64,000 nucleotides of DNA from an alpha proteobacterium IMCC14465. Its GTDB lineage: Bacteria; Pseudomonadota; Alphaproteobacteria; RS24. Shown here piece by piece: positions 1 through 8,804 of this stretch. Under the pieces are notes generated by a model that worked only from the letters and a program-made list of their open reading frames with translations, ran no database searches and had not been told where the DNA came from. Where the stretch lies: assembly GCA_000293845.2 (NCBI GenBank), contig ALYF01000002.1, positions 62,001 to 126,000 on the forward strand, given 5' to 3'. A program made the position numbers and the translations under genes. Every line of letters starts with the position of its first letter. Position 1 is the stretch's first letter.

Positions 1-362
1 ACATCTTGCGGAAGTGCGTTACGGATTTTATCAACAGCAGATAGATTATCGGCATTATCCGTCGCATCAACTTTTTCGCCAACACGTATCAACACATCAT
101 CGGGACTACCGAATTCTTGAATTTGCACCTCGCCCAAATCAAGCTTGCCTATAACATCACGCAAATCCCCAATATTGGCAGGGCCATTCGTACCAATTTC
201 AATGAGTGTGCCGCCCTTAAAATCAATACCGAAATTTAGCCCTTGTGTGAAGAAGAGACCCAGCGAGGCAGCAACCAGAAACAACGAGACGATAAAGCTC
301 GCAATATGAAGGCGGATGAAATCTATTTTTGTTTCGGCTGGAACTAGTTTTAATGTCCGCAT
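1..362 (-). CDS. secF: Protein translocase subunit SecF (N-terminal part, cut by window start)
   Basis: This is the first 120 codons of SecF, the partner of SecD in the accessory complex that uses the proton motive force to help SecYEG-exported proteins leave the membrane. The start is the ATG at 362, 12 bases after the secD stop codon. The translation begins MRTLKLVPAETKIDF, then a single hydrophobic segment (about residues 18-38). It is followed by the conserved FGIDFKGGTLIEI motif that opens the SecF periplasmic domain. The gene continues beyond base 1, so the remaining membrane helices are not visible. Order yajC-secD-secF is the family norm. Confidence 0.95.
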   Translation of the reverse strand, partial: MRTLKLVPAETKIDFIRLHIASFIVSLFLVAASLGLFFTQGLNFGIDFKGGTLIEIGTNGPANIGDLRDVIGKLDLGEVQIQEFGSPDDVLIRVGEKVDATDNADNLSAVDKIRNALPQD

Positions 363-374
363 GATAAATCCACT

Positions 375-1988
375 TTATATTGTCAGTTTTTCAACGCGGT
401 TTTGACCGCGATATTTAAGGGCTACCATAAGGCGGGTGACGGTAAAGGCTGTAAATACAGATGTGATAATGCCAATACCCAAAGTCACTGCAAAACCACG
501 AACCGGACCCGACCCGAGATAAAATAAGATCATCGCCGAAATAAGTGTGGTGATATTGGCATCCAGAATGGTGCCAAGCGCACGGCTATAGCCGGAGTCA
601 ATCGCCACAAGCGCAGTTTTACCGTTCCTGATTTCCTCACGAATACGCTCAAAAATAAGCACATTGGCATCAACCGCCATACCAATCGTCAACACAATAC
701 CGGCAATGCCCGGCAAGGTAAGTGTTGCCTGTAGGAGCGACAAAACACCAACGATAAGCACCATATTTAATATCAGTGCGATATTGGCGAAAAGCCCAAA
801 CAACGCATAGCTGATTAAAATGAAAATCATCACAGCAACAAAGCCAATAATGGAGGCACGCGTACCCGCCTCAACCGAATCCGCGCCCAAACCGGGGCCG
901 ACTGTACGCTCTTCTAGAATGCTCAAGGGCGCAGGCAATGCACCGGCGCGGAGCAAAATAGCTAAATCATTAGCTGTCTCAACGGAGAAATTACCCGTAA
1001 TACGCCCCGACCCGCCCAGAATTGGGGATCGAATAACCGGAGCTGAAATAACCTTATCATCCAACACTATCGCAAATGGATTGCCGACATTGGCTTTTGT
1101 CACTTCACCAAATTTTCTGCCGCCTAGGGAGTCAAATCTGAAATCCACCTCTGGTGCACCAGTTTGTGGGTCAAACCCGACACTGGCATCAACCAGTCGT
1201 TCCCCACTCACCATAACACGCTTGCGGATAACATAGGGTTCTGCAGGCGACGTTTCGGAAAATACCAGCTTTGCGCCAGATGGCACACGCGCACCCCCAA
1301 CGGCATCATAACCGGACACATTTCTATCAAGCAGATGAAAATTCATTTTCGCCGTTTGCCCGAGTAGCGCTTTTAGTCTTTCAGGGTCATCTAAACCAGG
1401 CACCTGAACCAAAATACGCGAAGTTCCCTGACGCTGAATCGACGGCTCTGTTGTGCCCAACTCATCAATGCGTCGACGTACAATTTCAATTGATTGCTCG
1501 ACAGATTTTAACACTCTGTTTTGAAGCGCCGCCTCGGTTAGCTTTATATTAAACCGCCCATTCCCAATATCTTCAACCTCAAGTTCCTTCGCCGTAGCAC
1601 CGGAAAAAAGATTGGTCGCAATGGGGGTGGACAACTCGTTTAAAACCCTGCGCGCCTCATCAAGTTGAGACGCATCACGAATAACAACCGTTGCATAATC
1701 ATCCTTAACCCCAATCTGGCTATAGCCAATCCGGGCCTCACGCAGATTAAGGCGCATATCTGAAAGCAGATTCTCAAGTCTTTCCTTAACAATCGCCTCG
1801 ACTTCAACCTCAAGCAGCAAATGTGAGCCGCCTTGCAAATCAAGACCGAGATTCAGTTTGTTTTTAGGAAAAAATTCCGGCAGGTCATTTACCGACTCGT
1901 CATCATAAAGATTAGGAACGGAGAAAATAATACCTGCGAAGAGACACGCCAGTATCAGAAAGATTTTAGGTTTAGAGAAATAAAGCAT
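375..1988 (-). CDS. secD: Protein translocase subunit SecD
   Basis: SecD, 537 aa, is a multi-pass inner-membrane protein of the RND-like SecDF export complex. It has an N-terminal membrane anchor (about 8-25). The GLDLQGGSHLLLEV motif at the start of the large periplasmic P1 region lies near residue 48. A C-terminal block of five hydrophobic helices begins near residue 375 and contains GMAVDANVLIFERIREE, the signature of SecD/SecF transmembrane segment 4. The length is usual for a short alphaproteobacterial SecD. It lies 6 bases downstream of yajC and 12 bases before secF, so the three are probably cotranscribed. Confidence 0.97.
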   Translation of the reverse strand: MLYFSKPKIFLILACLFAGIIFSVPNLYDDESVNDLPEFFPKNKLNLGLDLQGGSHLLLEVEVEAIVKERLENLLSDMRLNLREARIGYSQIGVKDDYATVVIRDASQLDEARRVLNELSTPIATNLFSGATAKELEVEDIGNGRFNIKLTEAALQNRVLKSVEQSIEIVRRRIDELGTTEPSIQRQGTSRILVQVPGLDDPERLKALLGQTAKMNFHLLDRNVSGYDAVGGARVPSGAKLVFSETSPAEPYVIRKRVMVSGERLVDASVGFDPQTGAPEVDFRFDSLGGRKFGEVTKANVGNPFAIVLDDKVISAPVIRSPILGGSGRITGNFSVETANDLAILLRAGALPAPLSILEERTVGPGLGADSVEAGTRASIIGFVAVMIFILISYALFGLFANIALILNMVLIVGVLSLLQATLTLPGIAGIVLTIGMAVDANVLIFERIREEIRNGKTALVAIDSGYSRALGTILDANITTLISAMILFYLGSGPVRGFAVTLGIGIITSVFTAFTVTRLMVALKYRGQNRVEKLTI

Positions 1989-1994
1989 TTAGAT

Positions 1995-2336
1995 TTATTT
2001 TTTTTCTGCTGGTTCGGTTTTAGATCTCACTGTCAAAATCATTGACCGCACAATCGAGATACGCACATCTTTAGCGATATCAATTTGCAGCTCATCTTCG
2101 TCAACTTTGGCAATTTTACCAATAAGCCCACCCTGCGTTACGACTGTATCGCCACGTCTTAAACCATCAATCAAACTTTGATGCTCTTTTTGGCGCTTAC
2201 TCTGTGGACGGATAATCATGAAATAAACAATCAGGAAGACCATCGCCAGAGGAAAGAATAAATCAAAAAGGGATCCTGCTGGTGCTGGGGCAGATTGTGC
2301 AAAGGCTTGTGTAATAAACATAAAACTCTCAGTCAT
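1995..2336 (-). CDS. yajC: Preprotein translocase accessory subunit YajC
   Basis: YajC, 113 aa, is a small single-pass membrane protein associated with SecDF-YajC. One hydrophobic helix (about 25-42) is followed at once by the diagnostic IIRPQSKRQKEH stretch. A small soluble domain comes next, with the conserved GDTVVTQGGLIGKIAKV motif. The first ATG (MTESFMF) is used here; a second ATG six codons later (MFITQAFAQ) would also give a normal-length protein. It is directly upstream of secD. Confidence 0.95.
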   Translation of the reverse strand: MTESFMFITQAFAQSAPAPAGSLFDLFFPLAMVFLIVYFMIIRPQSKRQKEHQSLIDGLRRGDTVVTQGGLIGKIAKVDEDELQIDIAKDVRISIVRSMILTVRSKTEPAEKK

Positions 2337-2378
2337 TGAATAGATAGAAACTATATCCGTATAATTTGTTTTTGGAAA

Positions 2379-3290
2379 CTATGTAAGCAGTTTTTGCGGG
2401 TTTATCGCCCGACTTCCTTGTCTGATTTCAAAATGTAGCTGGGGTTCGGAGACATTCCCCGATTTTCCAGATTTAGCAATCACCTGCCCACGCTTCACGC
2501 GACTCCCCTGTTTCACTAAAAAAGACTGCGTATGAGCATAGGCTGTAACATACCCATTGGCGTGTTTAACAAGTAAAAGATTACCAAAACCCGGCAAATC
2601 ATTACCTGCATAGACGACGACACCATTCTCCGCAGCCTTAATCGGCGTGCCAACGGGTACAGAGAAATTTATACCGTCATTATGGAGACCGTTTTTCTTT
2701 GCGCCAAAGCCAGAAATCACCCGACCAGAGACAGGTTGCATGAAACTCCCTGATAAGGTTGGTGGCGGTGGGGAAGATTTACGACGTTTCGTGACCTGAC
2801 GCTTGGTGTTGCCCTGCGCAACAATAAGTTTTTGGTCAACATTCAGATGAAATGGGGGTTTGAGATTATTCTGTCTCGCGAGCAAATTCACATCCACGCC
2901 ATAGGTGCGAGAAATGCTGTATAGCGTATCGCCGCTCTTAATAATGATTTCCCGCTGGCTCGGCAGAGTAATGACCTGACCTTTATTTAAACGATAAGGC
3001 GGCGCGGCATTATTAACGGCAATTAAATCTTGAACGGAAATACGATTGCGTTTGGCAATTGTATAATAGCTGTCCCCTTCGCGCACACGTATCTGGTTTG
3101 AGGCGAGAGCAGACGATGTCGATGATGACTTAGAAGAAGGAGATGATGTTTGCTTGGCTTGACGGGATTTAAAAAAGACATCACCCGGGCTATCTGAACG
3201 TTCGCTGTCATACCATCTTTCACTACTCACCGGCGCGCAAGCAAGCAACGGCATAAAGAGAATAGCTATAATGACATGAATAGATTTCAT
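2379..3290 (-). CDS. LysM/LytM-domain lipoprotein, NlpD/DipM-like amidase activator
   Basis: A 303-aa predicted lipoprotein: signal peptide with lipobox LLAC (Cys18), two LysM peptidoglycan-binding modules (about 67-110 and 112-155), a basic and proline-rich linker, and a C-terminal M23/LytM domain (about 182-300). The peptidase site is degenerate. Where active enzymes have H-x3-D there is His203 with Asn208, and the H-x-H pair is Gln284-x-His286. E. coli NlpD and Caulobacter DipM have similarly degenerate LytM domains and activate cell-wall amidases rather than cutting the wall themselves. I infer the same role at the division site. It sits between serS and yajC, the usual nlpD position in alphaproteobacteria. 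Confidence 0.88.
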   Translation of the reverse strand: MKSIHVIIAILFMPLLACAPVSSERWYDSERSDSPGDVFFKSRQAKQTSSPSSKSSSTSSALASNQIRVREGDSYYTIAKRNRISVQDLIAVNNAAPPYRLNKGQVITLPSQREIIIKSGDTLYSISRTYGVDVNLLARQNNLKPPFHLNVDQKLIVAQGNTKRQVTKRRKSSPPPPTLSGSFMQPVSGRVISGFGAKKNGLHNDGINFSVPVGTPIKAAENGVVVYAGNDLPGFGNLLLVKHANGYVTAYAHTQSFLVKQGSRVKRGQVIAKSGKSGNVSEPQLHFEIRQGSRAINPQKLLT

Positions 3291-3332
3291 GTGAAATTTT
3301 TACCGTGATTCCTAGGCTTATTGTTAAGCGTA

Positions 3333-4613
3333 TTAACCGGCAATTTCGATATGTGTCTTTCCGCCCATATAGGGTTGCAAAGGTGCAGGAATGAAGACGC
3401 GCCCATCCGTGTCCTGATAGTTTTCCAGCAAGGCCACCATGGTTCTGCCAACCGCCAGCCCCGACCCGTTAAGCGTGTAGGCAAAATGCGTTTGCTTATC
3501 GCCCTTATGCCTAAATCTTGTTTTCATGCGGCGCGCTTGAAAATCGCCGCAAAGCGAACAAGAAGAGATTTCACGATAACTGTCCTGACCGGGTAACCAG
3601 ACTTCAAGATCGTAGGTCTTACGCGCTGAAAACCCCATATCGCCCGTACAAAGCATCATAACGCGATAGGGCATATCCAGTTTTTGTAATATCGTCTCGG
3701 CGCAATTGGTCATGCGCTCCAGTTCATCTGCGCCCTCTTCTGGCATCACAACCGAAACCAGCTCGACCTTGGAAAACTGATGCTGGCGTATCATCCCGCG
3801 CGTATCACGCCCCGCAGAACCGGCCTCAGAGCGAAAACAAGGCGTATAGGCTGTGTAACGTAACGGCAAGTCTTCAGCATCAAGTATCTGTTCGCGCACA
3901 AGATTACTTAACGGCACTTCCGCCGTAGGGATGAGCCAAAAGCCCTCTTCGGTGCGGAATAAATCTTCTTTGAATTTTGGTAATTGACCCGTTCCAAAGA
4001 CGGCATCATCACGCACCAGCGCAGGCGGAACGATTTCCGTATAGCCAAACTCTTCAGTATGCATATCGAGCATAAAATTAGCCAAGGCACGCTCAAGCCG
4101 AGCAAGCTGACCCTGCAAGACAACAAAACGCGCACCGGACATTTTAGCCGCAGCTTCAAAATCCATCTGCCCGAGTTCTTCGCCAATATCAAAATGTTGT
4201 TTTGGATTATCCATTGGCGTTGGCGTGCCCATCTTTCTGATCTCTATATTTGCATCTTCATCTGCGCCGACAGGAACATCCTCAAGCGGTATATTCGGCA
4301 CTGATGCGAGAACATTTTCAAGTTCTTGCGACGCCACGCGCTCTGCATCTTCAGCTGATTGAAGTTGCTCTTTCATGGCCGCAACCTCATCCATTAATTT
4401 CGTCGCGAGCTCTTCATCTTTGGCGGCTTTCGCCTGCCCGATTTGTTTTGAGGTCTCATTCCGGCGCGTTTGCAATTCTTGCGCTTGACTAACCGCCGCC
4501 CGCCGCGCTTCATCAAGGGCTATAAGGTTCTGCGCCATCGCCGCCGCACCTCTAGATGCCAGCGCTTTGTCAAATTTTTCCGGATTGTCACGAATGAAAG
4601 AAATATCGAGCAT
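3333..4613 (-). CDS. serS: Serine--tRNA ligase
   Basis: Seryl-tRNA synthetase, 426 aa, normal length for the bacterial enzyme. The N-terminal long coiled-coil arm that grips the tRNA-Ser variable loop covers about residues 25-105. Class II motif 2 ([20 protein letters not shown]) lies around residues 260-280 and motif 3 ([19 protein letters not shown]) around 380-400. It charges serine to tRNA-Ser in the cytoplasm. It lies 9 bases downstream of tatC. In many alphaproteobacteria surE and pcm follow serS; here they do not, and the LytM lipoprotein comes next. Confidence 0.97.
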   Translation of the reverse strand: MLDISFIRDNPEKFDKALASRGAAAMAQNLIALDEARRAAVSQAQELQTRRNETSKQIGQAKAAKDEELATKLMDEVAAMKEQLQSAEDAERVASQELENVLASVPNIPLEDVPVGADEDANIEIRKMGTPTPMDNPKQHFDIGEELGQMDFEAAAKMSGARFVVLQGQLARLERALANFMLDMHTEEFGYTEIVPPALVRDDAVFGTGQLPKFKEDLFRTEEGFWLIPTAEVPLSNLVREQILDAEDLPLRYTAYTPCFRSEAGSAGRDTRGMIRQHQFSKVELVSVVMPEEGADELERMTNCAETILQKLDMPYRVMMLCTGDMGFSARKTYDLEVWLPGQDSYREISSCSLCGDFQARRMKTRFRHKGDKQTHFAYTLNGSGLAVGRTMVALLENYQDTDGRVFIPAPLQPYMGGKTHIEIAG

Positions 4614-4622
4614 ATCTGCACC

Positions 4623-5444
4623 CTATTCGTCTAAAGCATCATCTAGATCGGCGTCTTGGTTAGCCTGTTGTTTGGCCTGATGCTTGGTTTGCGTCATGGC
4701 GACCAACCATATTGAGATTTCGTATAAAAACAAGGTAGGGACGCCCAGCCCAATTTGACTAATTAAGTCAGGTGGGGTGAGTAGAGCCGCGACAACAAAA
4801 GTGAGGACAATGGCATATTTCCTTTTACGTCGCAGGCCATCAGCCGTGACCAACCCGACACGGCCCAAAAGAGAAAGCACAATCGGTAATTGGAAACAAA
4901 AACCAAAAGCGAGCATCAGCGTCATCACAAAACCGAGATATTCACTGACGCGGTTCATCATACGAATAGACGCGCCTTCCTGAGAGACTTGTTCCATCCC
5001 AATAAAGAATTGCAGAGCAAGCGGCATAATCAGATAAAAAACCAATGCCGCACCCGCCGTAAACAGCAAGGGCGCTGACACCAGATAAGGCAGAAAGGCA
5101 CCGCGTTCATTTTTGTAAAGTCCCGGCGCGAGAAAGCTATAAATTTGAAAAGCGATAATTGGAAAAGCCAAAAAAATCCCGCCAAATAAACCCAGCTTGA
5201 TTTGAGAAAATAAAAACTCATGCGGCGCGGTATAAATTAACTGAATGCCGGCATCCAGCGAAACAGTTGCGGCGGCAGTCTCGTAGGGCTTTAACAGATA
5301 GGTGAATATAAAATCCGCAAAATAAAAACAAACAGCAAAACCGAGTGCCAGCGCGATAAAAGATTTCAAGAGACGCGAGCGCAATTCAATAAGATGATCC
5401 ATCAATGGCGCTTCGCTGGATTTCATTAACGGGTCATCTGCCAT
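4623..5444 (-). CDS. tatC: Sec-independent protein translocase TatC
   Basis: TatC is the polytopic receptor of the twin-arginine translocase, which exports folded proteins. The sequence has the N-terminal LMDHLIELRSRLLKS motif typical of TatC and six hydrophobic segments. I chose the ATG at 5444 (MADDPLMKSS), one base after the tatB stop codon, giving 273 aa. Longer in-frame starts (5459, 5498) would overlap tatB by up to 53 bases; the 5459 start has a GGAA upstream and cannot be excluded. The acidic C-terminal tail is of no clear importance. Operon tatA-tatB-tatC-serS. Confidence 0.95.
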   Translation of the reverse strand: MADDPLMKSSEAPLMDHLIELRSRLLKSFIALALGFAVCFYFADFIFTYLLKPYETAAATVSLDAGIQLIYTAPHEFLFSQIKLGLFGGIFLAFPIIAFQIYSFLAPGLYKNERGAFLPYLVSAPLLFTAGAALVFYLIMPLALQFFIGMEQVSQEGASIRMMNRVSEYLGFVMTLMLAFGFCFQLPIVLSLLGRVGLVTADGLRRKRKYAIVLTFVVAALLTPPDLISQIGLGVPTLFLYEISIWLVAMTQTKHQAKQQANQDADLDDALDE

Positions 5445-5445
5445 C

Positions 5446-5832
5446 TTATTTGGGCCCATCTTTATTCCCATCATTAGGAATATCATCTTCATCAACATCA
5501 GAAGACGCCACAGTTTCGTTCAAAGTGTCATTCAAAGTATCGTTCAAATGATCGTCTAAAATATCAGGAGGCGTCAGGACATCGGAAATATCTTTTTCAA
5601 CTTGGTTAAGCATATTTTTAGGCGAGACATCATCCGCAAACTTTTTAAGCTCTGCCATACTGTTTTCGCGGTCGAGCGCTTTGAGATTAAGCTGAAATTG
5701 TAGAGCGGCGTTTCTGACAGTGGATGTCATCTGCCCAAGGCGGCGCATAAGCCCTGGTAGTTCCTGCGGGCCAACAACAATCAGCACCAACACGGCCAAG
5801 AACAAAAACTCAGACCACCCGATATCAAACAT
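5446..5832 (-). CDS. tatB: Sec-independent protein translocase TatB
   Basis: TatB, 128 aa, has a short periplasmic N-terminus, one transmembrane helix (about 5-22) with the conserved GPQELPGLMRRLGQ hinge, then an amphipathic helix and an acidic disordered tail. The tail contains an imperfect tandem repeat, NDTLNDTLNET, encoded by three roughly 12-base units at about 5514-5549, probably a replication-slippage product. TatB works with TatC in signal-peptide recognition. It follows tatA by 15 bases. Confidence 0.94.
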   Translation of the reverse strand: MFDIGWSEFLFLAVLVLIVVGPQELPGLMRRLGQMTSTVRNAALQFQLNLKALDRENSMAELKKFADDVSPKNMLNQVEKDISDVLTPPDILDDHLNDTLNDTLNETVASSDVDEDDIPNDGNKDGPK

Positions 5833-5847
5833 GAATAATTTTTTCCG

Positions 5848-6081
5848 CTAACTCTTGGTGTTATCTTCGGATTTATTCACATCAATCACATCGGCTTTGC
5901 TGGAAGCATTATTAGCATCATTGTCTTCACCAATCTTATCCTTTGGGTCTTCACGAAGACCTGACTGGAAGCTTTTAATGCCACGAGCAAGCTCACCCAT
6001 GAGTGAGGAAATGCGACCTCTTCCGAATAATAGAATAACGAGCAAGATGATAAGAAGTATTTGCGGCGCACCAATAGACAT
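5848..6081 (-). CDS. tatA: Sec-independent protein translocase TatA
   Basis: TatA, 77 aa, is the pore-forming subunit of the Tat system. It begins [27 protein letters not shown], a single helix ending in the conserved FG hinge. An amphipathic helix follows with [15 protein letters not shown], matching the TatA K-x-F-x-x-G(L/M) pattern. The tail is short and charged. It is first in the tatABC group, 41 bases after the upstream ABC ATPase gene. Confidence 0.95.
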   Translation of the reverse strand: MSIGAPQILLIILLVILLFGRGRISSLMGELARGIKSFQSGLREDPKDKIGEDNDANNASSKADVIDVNKSEDNTKS

Positions 6082-6122
6082 TAATCGACCTTTTCTTTAT
6101 CTGGTTAAGTGTCTGTTTATAA

Positions 6123-7187
6123 TTAATCAGTAAATAGCATAACATCTTCGGGGTTTATTTGAAATTTAACTTCGTCCCCAATTTCAATGCGCGTTTGAGT
6201 GACATCATCCATAATGACTTCCCAAATTATATCATCCGGACATAATATATTATTCGTTAAAACAATATCCAGAGCCTGAGCATTACCGTGCTTTCTTATT
6301 GCCGATACTCTAGCGGTAAGACCACCCTCACCCTCGCCTTCCTTCAGATGATAAGGGCGTATCATCAGACATGCGGAAGCCACTGACGCATCAAGCTGAA
6401 AGTCGCCAATCGGCGTTGAAAAAACACCTTTTTCAACCTTGCCGGACCATTCATTTACCGCCCCTAATAATTTAACAATAAGCGGTGAAGAAGGGTTTTC
6501 ATAAAGCTCATCTGGCGTATCAAACTGAACAACCTGCCCCTCAGACATAACGGCAATCTTATCTGCCATAAACATCGCATCATCAGCATCATGGGTTACG
6601 ATAATCCCAGTTGCAGGTGACATATCAGCATGCTCTCCGCGCAAGAGCGAAACTGTGAGCCGGCGCATATCCGCACGCAAGGGCGGGTCAAGATTTGAAA
6701 AAGGCTCATCCATCAACACCAAACCCGGCGCAGGTGCAAGGGCGCGCGCCAAAGCAACACGCTGTTGCTCGCCACCGGAAAGCGTAGCTGGGTAACGCTC
6801 TGAAAGGTGACTGACACCTGTTAAGGCAAGCATACGCCCTGCCCGCGCCTCAGAATTTTCATATTTTTGCATTTGTAGGCCGAACATCACATTTTCCATC
6901 ACCGTTAAATGTGGAAACAGGGCAAAATCTTGAAATAGAAACCCAATGTGCCGGTCTTCTGGCGGCACGAACTGTCCTGCACCAGAAACAATCTCATCAT
7001 CAAACTCGATGGTTCCGGCATCAGGTGCGACGACGCCGCCAATTAATCTCAGACTTGTTGTTTTCCCGCACCCCGATGGCCCAAGAAAACAAATAATTTC
7101 ACCCGGCTTTATATCTAAGGAAATACCATTAACCGCGTTTTTACCTTGGATTGTGCAGGCGACATCCGAGAGCGATACAGACCTCAT
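6123..7187 (-). CDS. Orphan ABC transporter ATP-binding protein (Fe3+/spermidine/thiamine type, FbpC-like)
   Basis: A 354-aa ABC ATPase. Walker A is GPSGCGKT (about residues 36-43), the Q-loop LFQDFALFPH, the signature LSGGEQQRV (about 138), Walker B LVLMDEP and the H-loop VTHD. A C-terminal TOBE-like domain (about 245-354) ends in NPEDVMLF. This architecture belongs to the importer class that takes ferric iron, polyamines, thiamine or sulfate. There is no permease or binding-protein gene nearby, so the substrate cannot be assigned. Its ATG overlaps the scpB stop (ATGA) and has GAGG seven bases upstream, so it is translationally coupled to scpB. Its presence between scpB and tatA is unusual. 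Confidence 0.85.
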   Translation of the reverse strand: MRSVSLSDVACTIQGKNAVNGISLDIKPGEIICFLGPSGCGKTTSLRLIGGVVAPDAGTIEFDDEIVSGAGQFVPPEDRHIGFLFQDFALFPHLTVMENVMFGLQMQKYENSEARAGRMLALTGVSHLSERYPATLSGGEQQRVALARALAPAPGLVLMDEPFSNLDPPLRADMRRLTVSLLRGEHADMSPATGIIVTHDADDAMFMADKIAVMSEGQVVQFDTPDELYENPSSPLIVKLLGAVNEWSGKVEKGVFSTPIGDFQLDASVASACLMIRPYHLKEGEGEGGLTARVSAIRKHGNAQALDIVLTNNILCPDDIIWEVIMDDVTQTRIEIGDEVKFQINPEDVMLFTD

Positions 7188-7936
7188 TCATTTTCCTCGT
7201 CCGGCATATCCATCTCGAGTGGCTCATCCTCTAAAAATTCAGCGCCTGTATCCTCAGCATCAAGTGGGTCTTCATCGGGATTAAGGTCTGCATTCGGTTC
7301 AGGAATAGAGAAACCAGCCGGCAATCTGTTATCTAGCAATCCAGCGGCTTTCAACTCGTCAATGCCGGGTAAATCGGTCAATGTTTCAAGACCGAATTGT
7401 GCCAAAAACCCGTCAGACGTGCCATAAGTCACCGGACGACCTGGCACCTTACGGCGACCGCGCAATTTAACCCAGCCCGTTTCAAGCAACACATCAAGTG
7501 TACCCTTAGACACACTCACACCTCTAATATCTTCAATCTCGGCACGGGTCACAGGTTGATGATAAGCAATAATCGCCAATGTCTCCAAACCGGCGCGCGA
7601 CAGACGCCGTTGTGACACGACATGTTTTTGTAAAGCATCTGACAAATCATCTGCCGTGCGGAATGCATATTTGCGCCCGATTTTTTTGAGGTGAACTCCG
7701 CGTGCCTCATAATCCCCCTGAAGCCGAACCAACAGATCGGCAATCGGATATCCCGCTGGTAAATGCGGCGACATGCTGTTCACATCAAGCGGCTCAACAG
7801 CGGCAAATAAGACGGCCTCAATAATCCGCATGGATTTTGCAATATCCTCTTCGGATAAGTCGTCAATTAAAATCTCAACAATTTCTTCTTCAATCTCTGA
7901 AGTCATTTCAGAAGTTTTTTCAGCGCTGTCACTCAC
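7184..7936 (-). CDS. scpB: Segregation and condensation protein B
   Basis: ScpB, 250 aa, is the winged-helix kleisin-associated subunit of the SMC-ScpAB condensin that compacts and segregates the chromosome. The core (about residues 35-190) has family patterns such as RIIEAVLFAAVEPL, LETLAIIAYHQPVTRAEIEDIRGV and GRPVTYGTSDGFLAQFGL. Both ends are acidic and low in complexity. The start is a GTG at 7936 that overlaps the end of scpA by 8 bases and has GGAGAG upstream. The pair is clearly cotranscribed. Confidence 0.95.
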   Translation of the reverse strand: MSDSAEKTSEMTSEIEEEIVEILIDDLSEEDIAKSMRIIEAVLFAAVEPLDVNSMSPHLPAGYPIADLLVRLQGDYEARGVHLKKIGRKYAFRTADDLSDALQKHVVSQRRLSRAGLETLAIIAYHQPVTRAEIEDIRGVSVSKGTLDVLLETGWVKLRGRRKVPGRPVTYGTSDGFLAQFGLETLTDLPGIDELKAAGLLDNRLPAGFSIPEPNADLNPDEDPLDAEDTGAEFLEDEPLEMDMPDEENE

Positions 7937-8798
7937 CGCTCTCTCCTGTAAAATTATTATCTAGGGCAGGTTTAGGGCGCGCGCGGCGCATCAGAATTTT
8001 ACCGAAATTTGTATTCTGTTGAATTTCCAATTTACCGTCACGGGCAAACTCAAGCATGGCAGAGAAACTGCTCGCCGCCGTGGTGCGCCGCTTAACCGGA
8101 TCTTTCAGCTCATTCATGACAATCATGTCAAACTCTTCCCAGTCATCCATTTTGCCCAGCATACGCTCCAGACGCATCCGCGCCCGTTCAATGCTGAGGA
8201 TAGGCAATTCAGTCGGTTTCCAACTGGCGTAATAATTTCTTAGACGCTGTGTCGAATAAGATGTAAGCAATTCATAAAGCGATGCATCATAATGGCTTTC
8301 CCGCTTCACCCGAATGCCTTCAGGCATGCCGCGTGGGAAGAAATCTCTGCCAAGCTGGTTACGGGTCATAAGTTTTGCAGATGCATCACGCATTGCCTCA
8401 AGCCTTTGAAGCTGAAAAACAAGCCGAGCCGCCATTTCCTCGGCAGAAACATCCTCATCATCATCCTCTTTAGGCAACAATAGACGAGATTTCAGATAGG
8501 CCAGCCATGAGGCCATGACGAGATAATCAGCAGCAATTTCAATTTTTAGAGACTGAACCTTGCCAATAAAATCAAGATATTGCTCTGCGAGTTGCAAGAT
8601 AGATATTTGTTTGAGGTCAACCTTTTGAACCCGCGCCAGATTAAGGAGGATATCAAGCGGCCCTTCAAAACCGTCAACATCAACCTCAAGCACATTCTCT
8701 TCATTGGTTGCGCCCTTGACTGAAGACGGGATTTGATAGGCAGGACCTTCAATAAATCCATCTGCCTCAGAAGCCGTATTATTCATTTCTTCATTCAT
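7929..8798 (-). CDS. scpA: Segregation and condensation protein A
   Basis: ScpA, 289 aa, is the kleisin subunit bridging SMC heads. Typical family patterns are visible: FEGPLDILLNLARVQKVDLKQISILQLAEQYL near residues 44-75, DYLVMASWLAYLKSRLLLP near 86-104, and a C-terminal winged-helix segment. It lies 6 bases downstream of nagZ and overlaps scpB. The order nagZ-scpA-scpB is conserved in alphaproteobacteria. Confidence 0.95.
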   Translation of the reverse strand: MNEEMNNTASEADGFIEGPAYQIPSSVKGATNEENVLEVDVDGFEGPLDILLNLARVQKVDLKQISILQLAEQYLDFIGKVQSLKIEIAADYLVMASWLAYLKSRLLLPKEDDDEDVSAEEMAARLVFQLQRLEAMRDASAKLMTRNQLGRDFFPRGMPEGIRVKRESHYDASLYELLTSYSTQRLRNYYASWKPTELPILSIERARMRLERMLGKMDDWEEFDMIVMNELKDPVKRRTTAASSFSAMLEFARDGKLEIQQNTNFGKILMRRARPKPALDNNFTGESGE

Positions 8799-8804
8799 AA
8801 TTCT

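Noticed and set aside
4777-5078. Plus-strand reading frames opposite tatC
   Set aside because: They are shadows of the well-supported minus-strand gene, with basic, domain-free translations.
5514-5549. Tandem 12-base units in tatB
   Set aside because: Real but short and imperfect, inside the disordered TatB tail; recorded under tatB rather than as a functional repeat.
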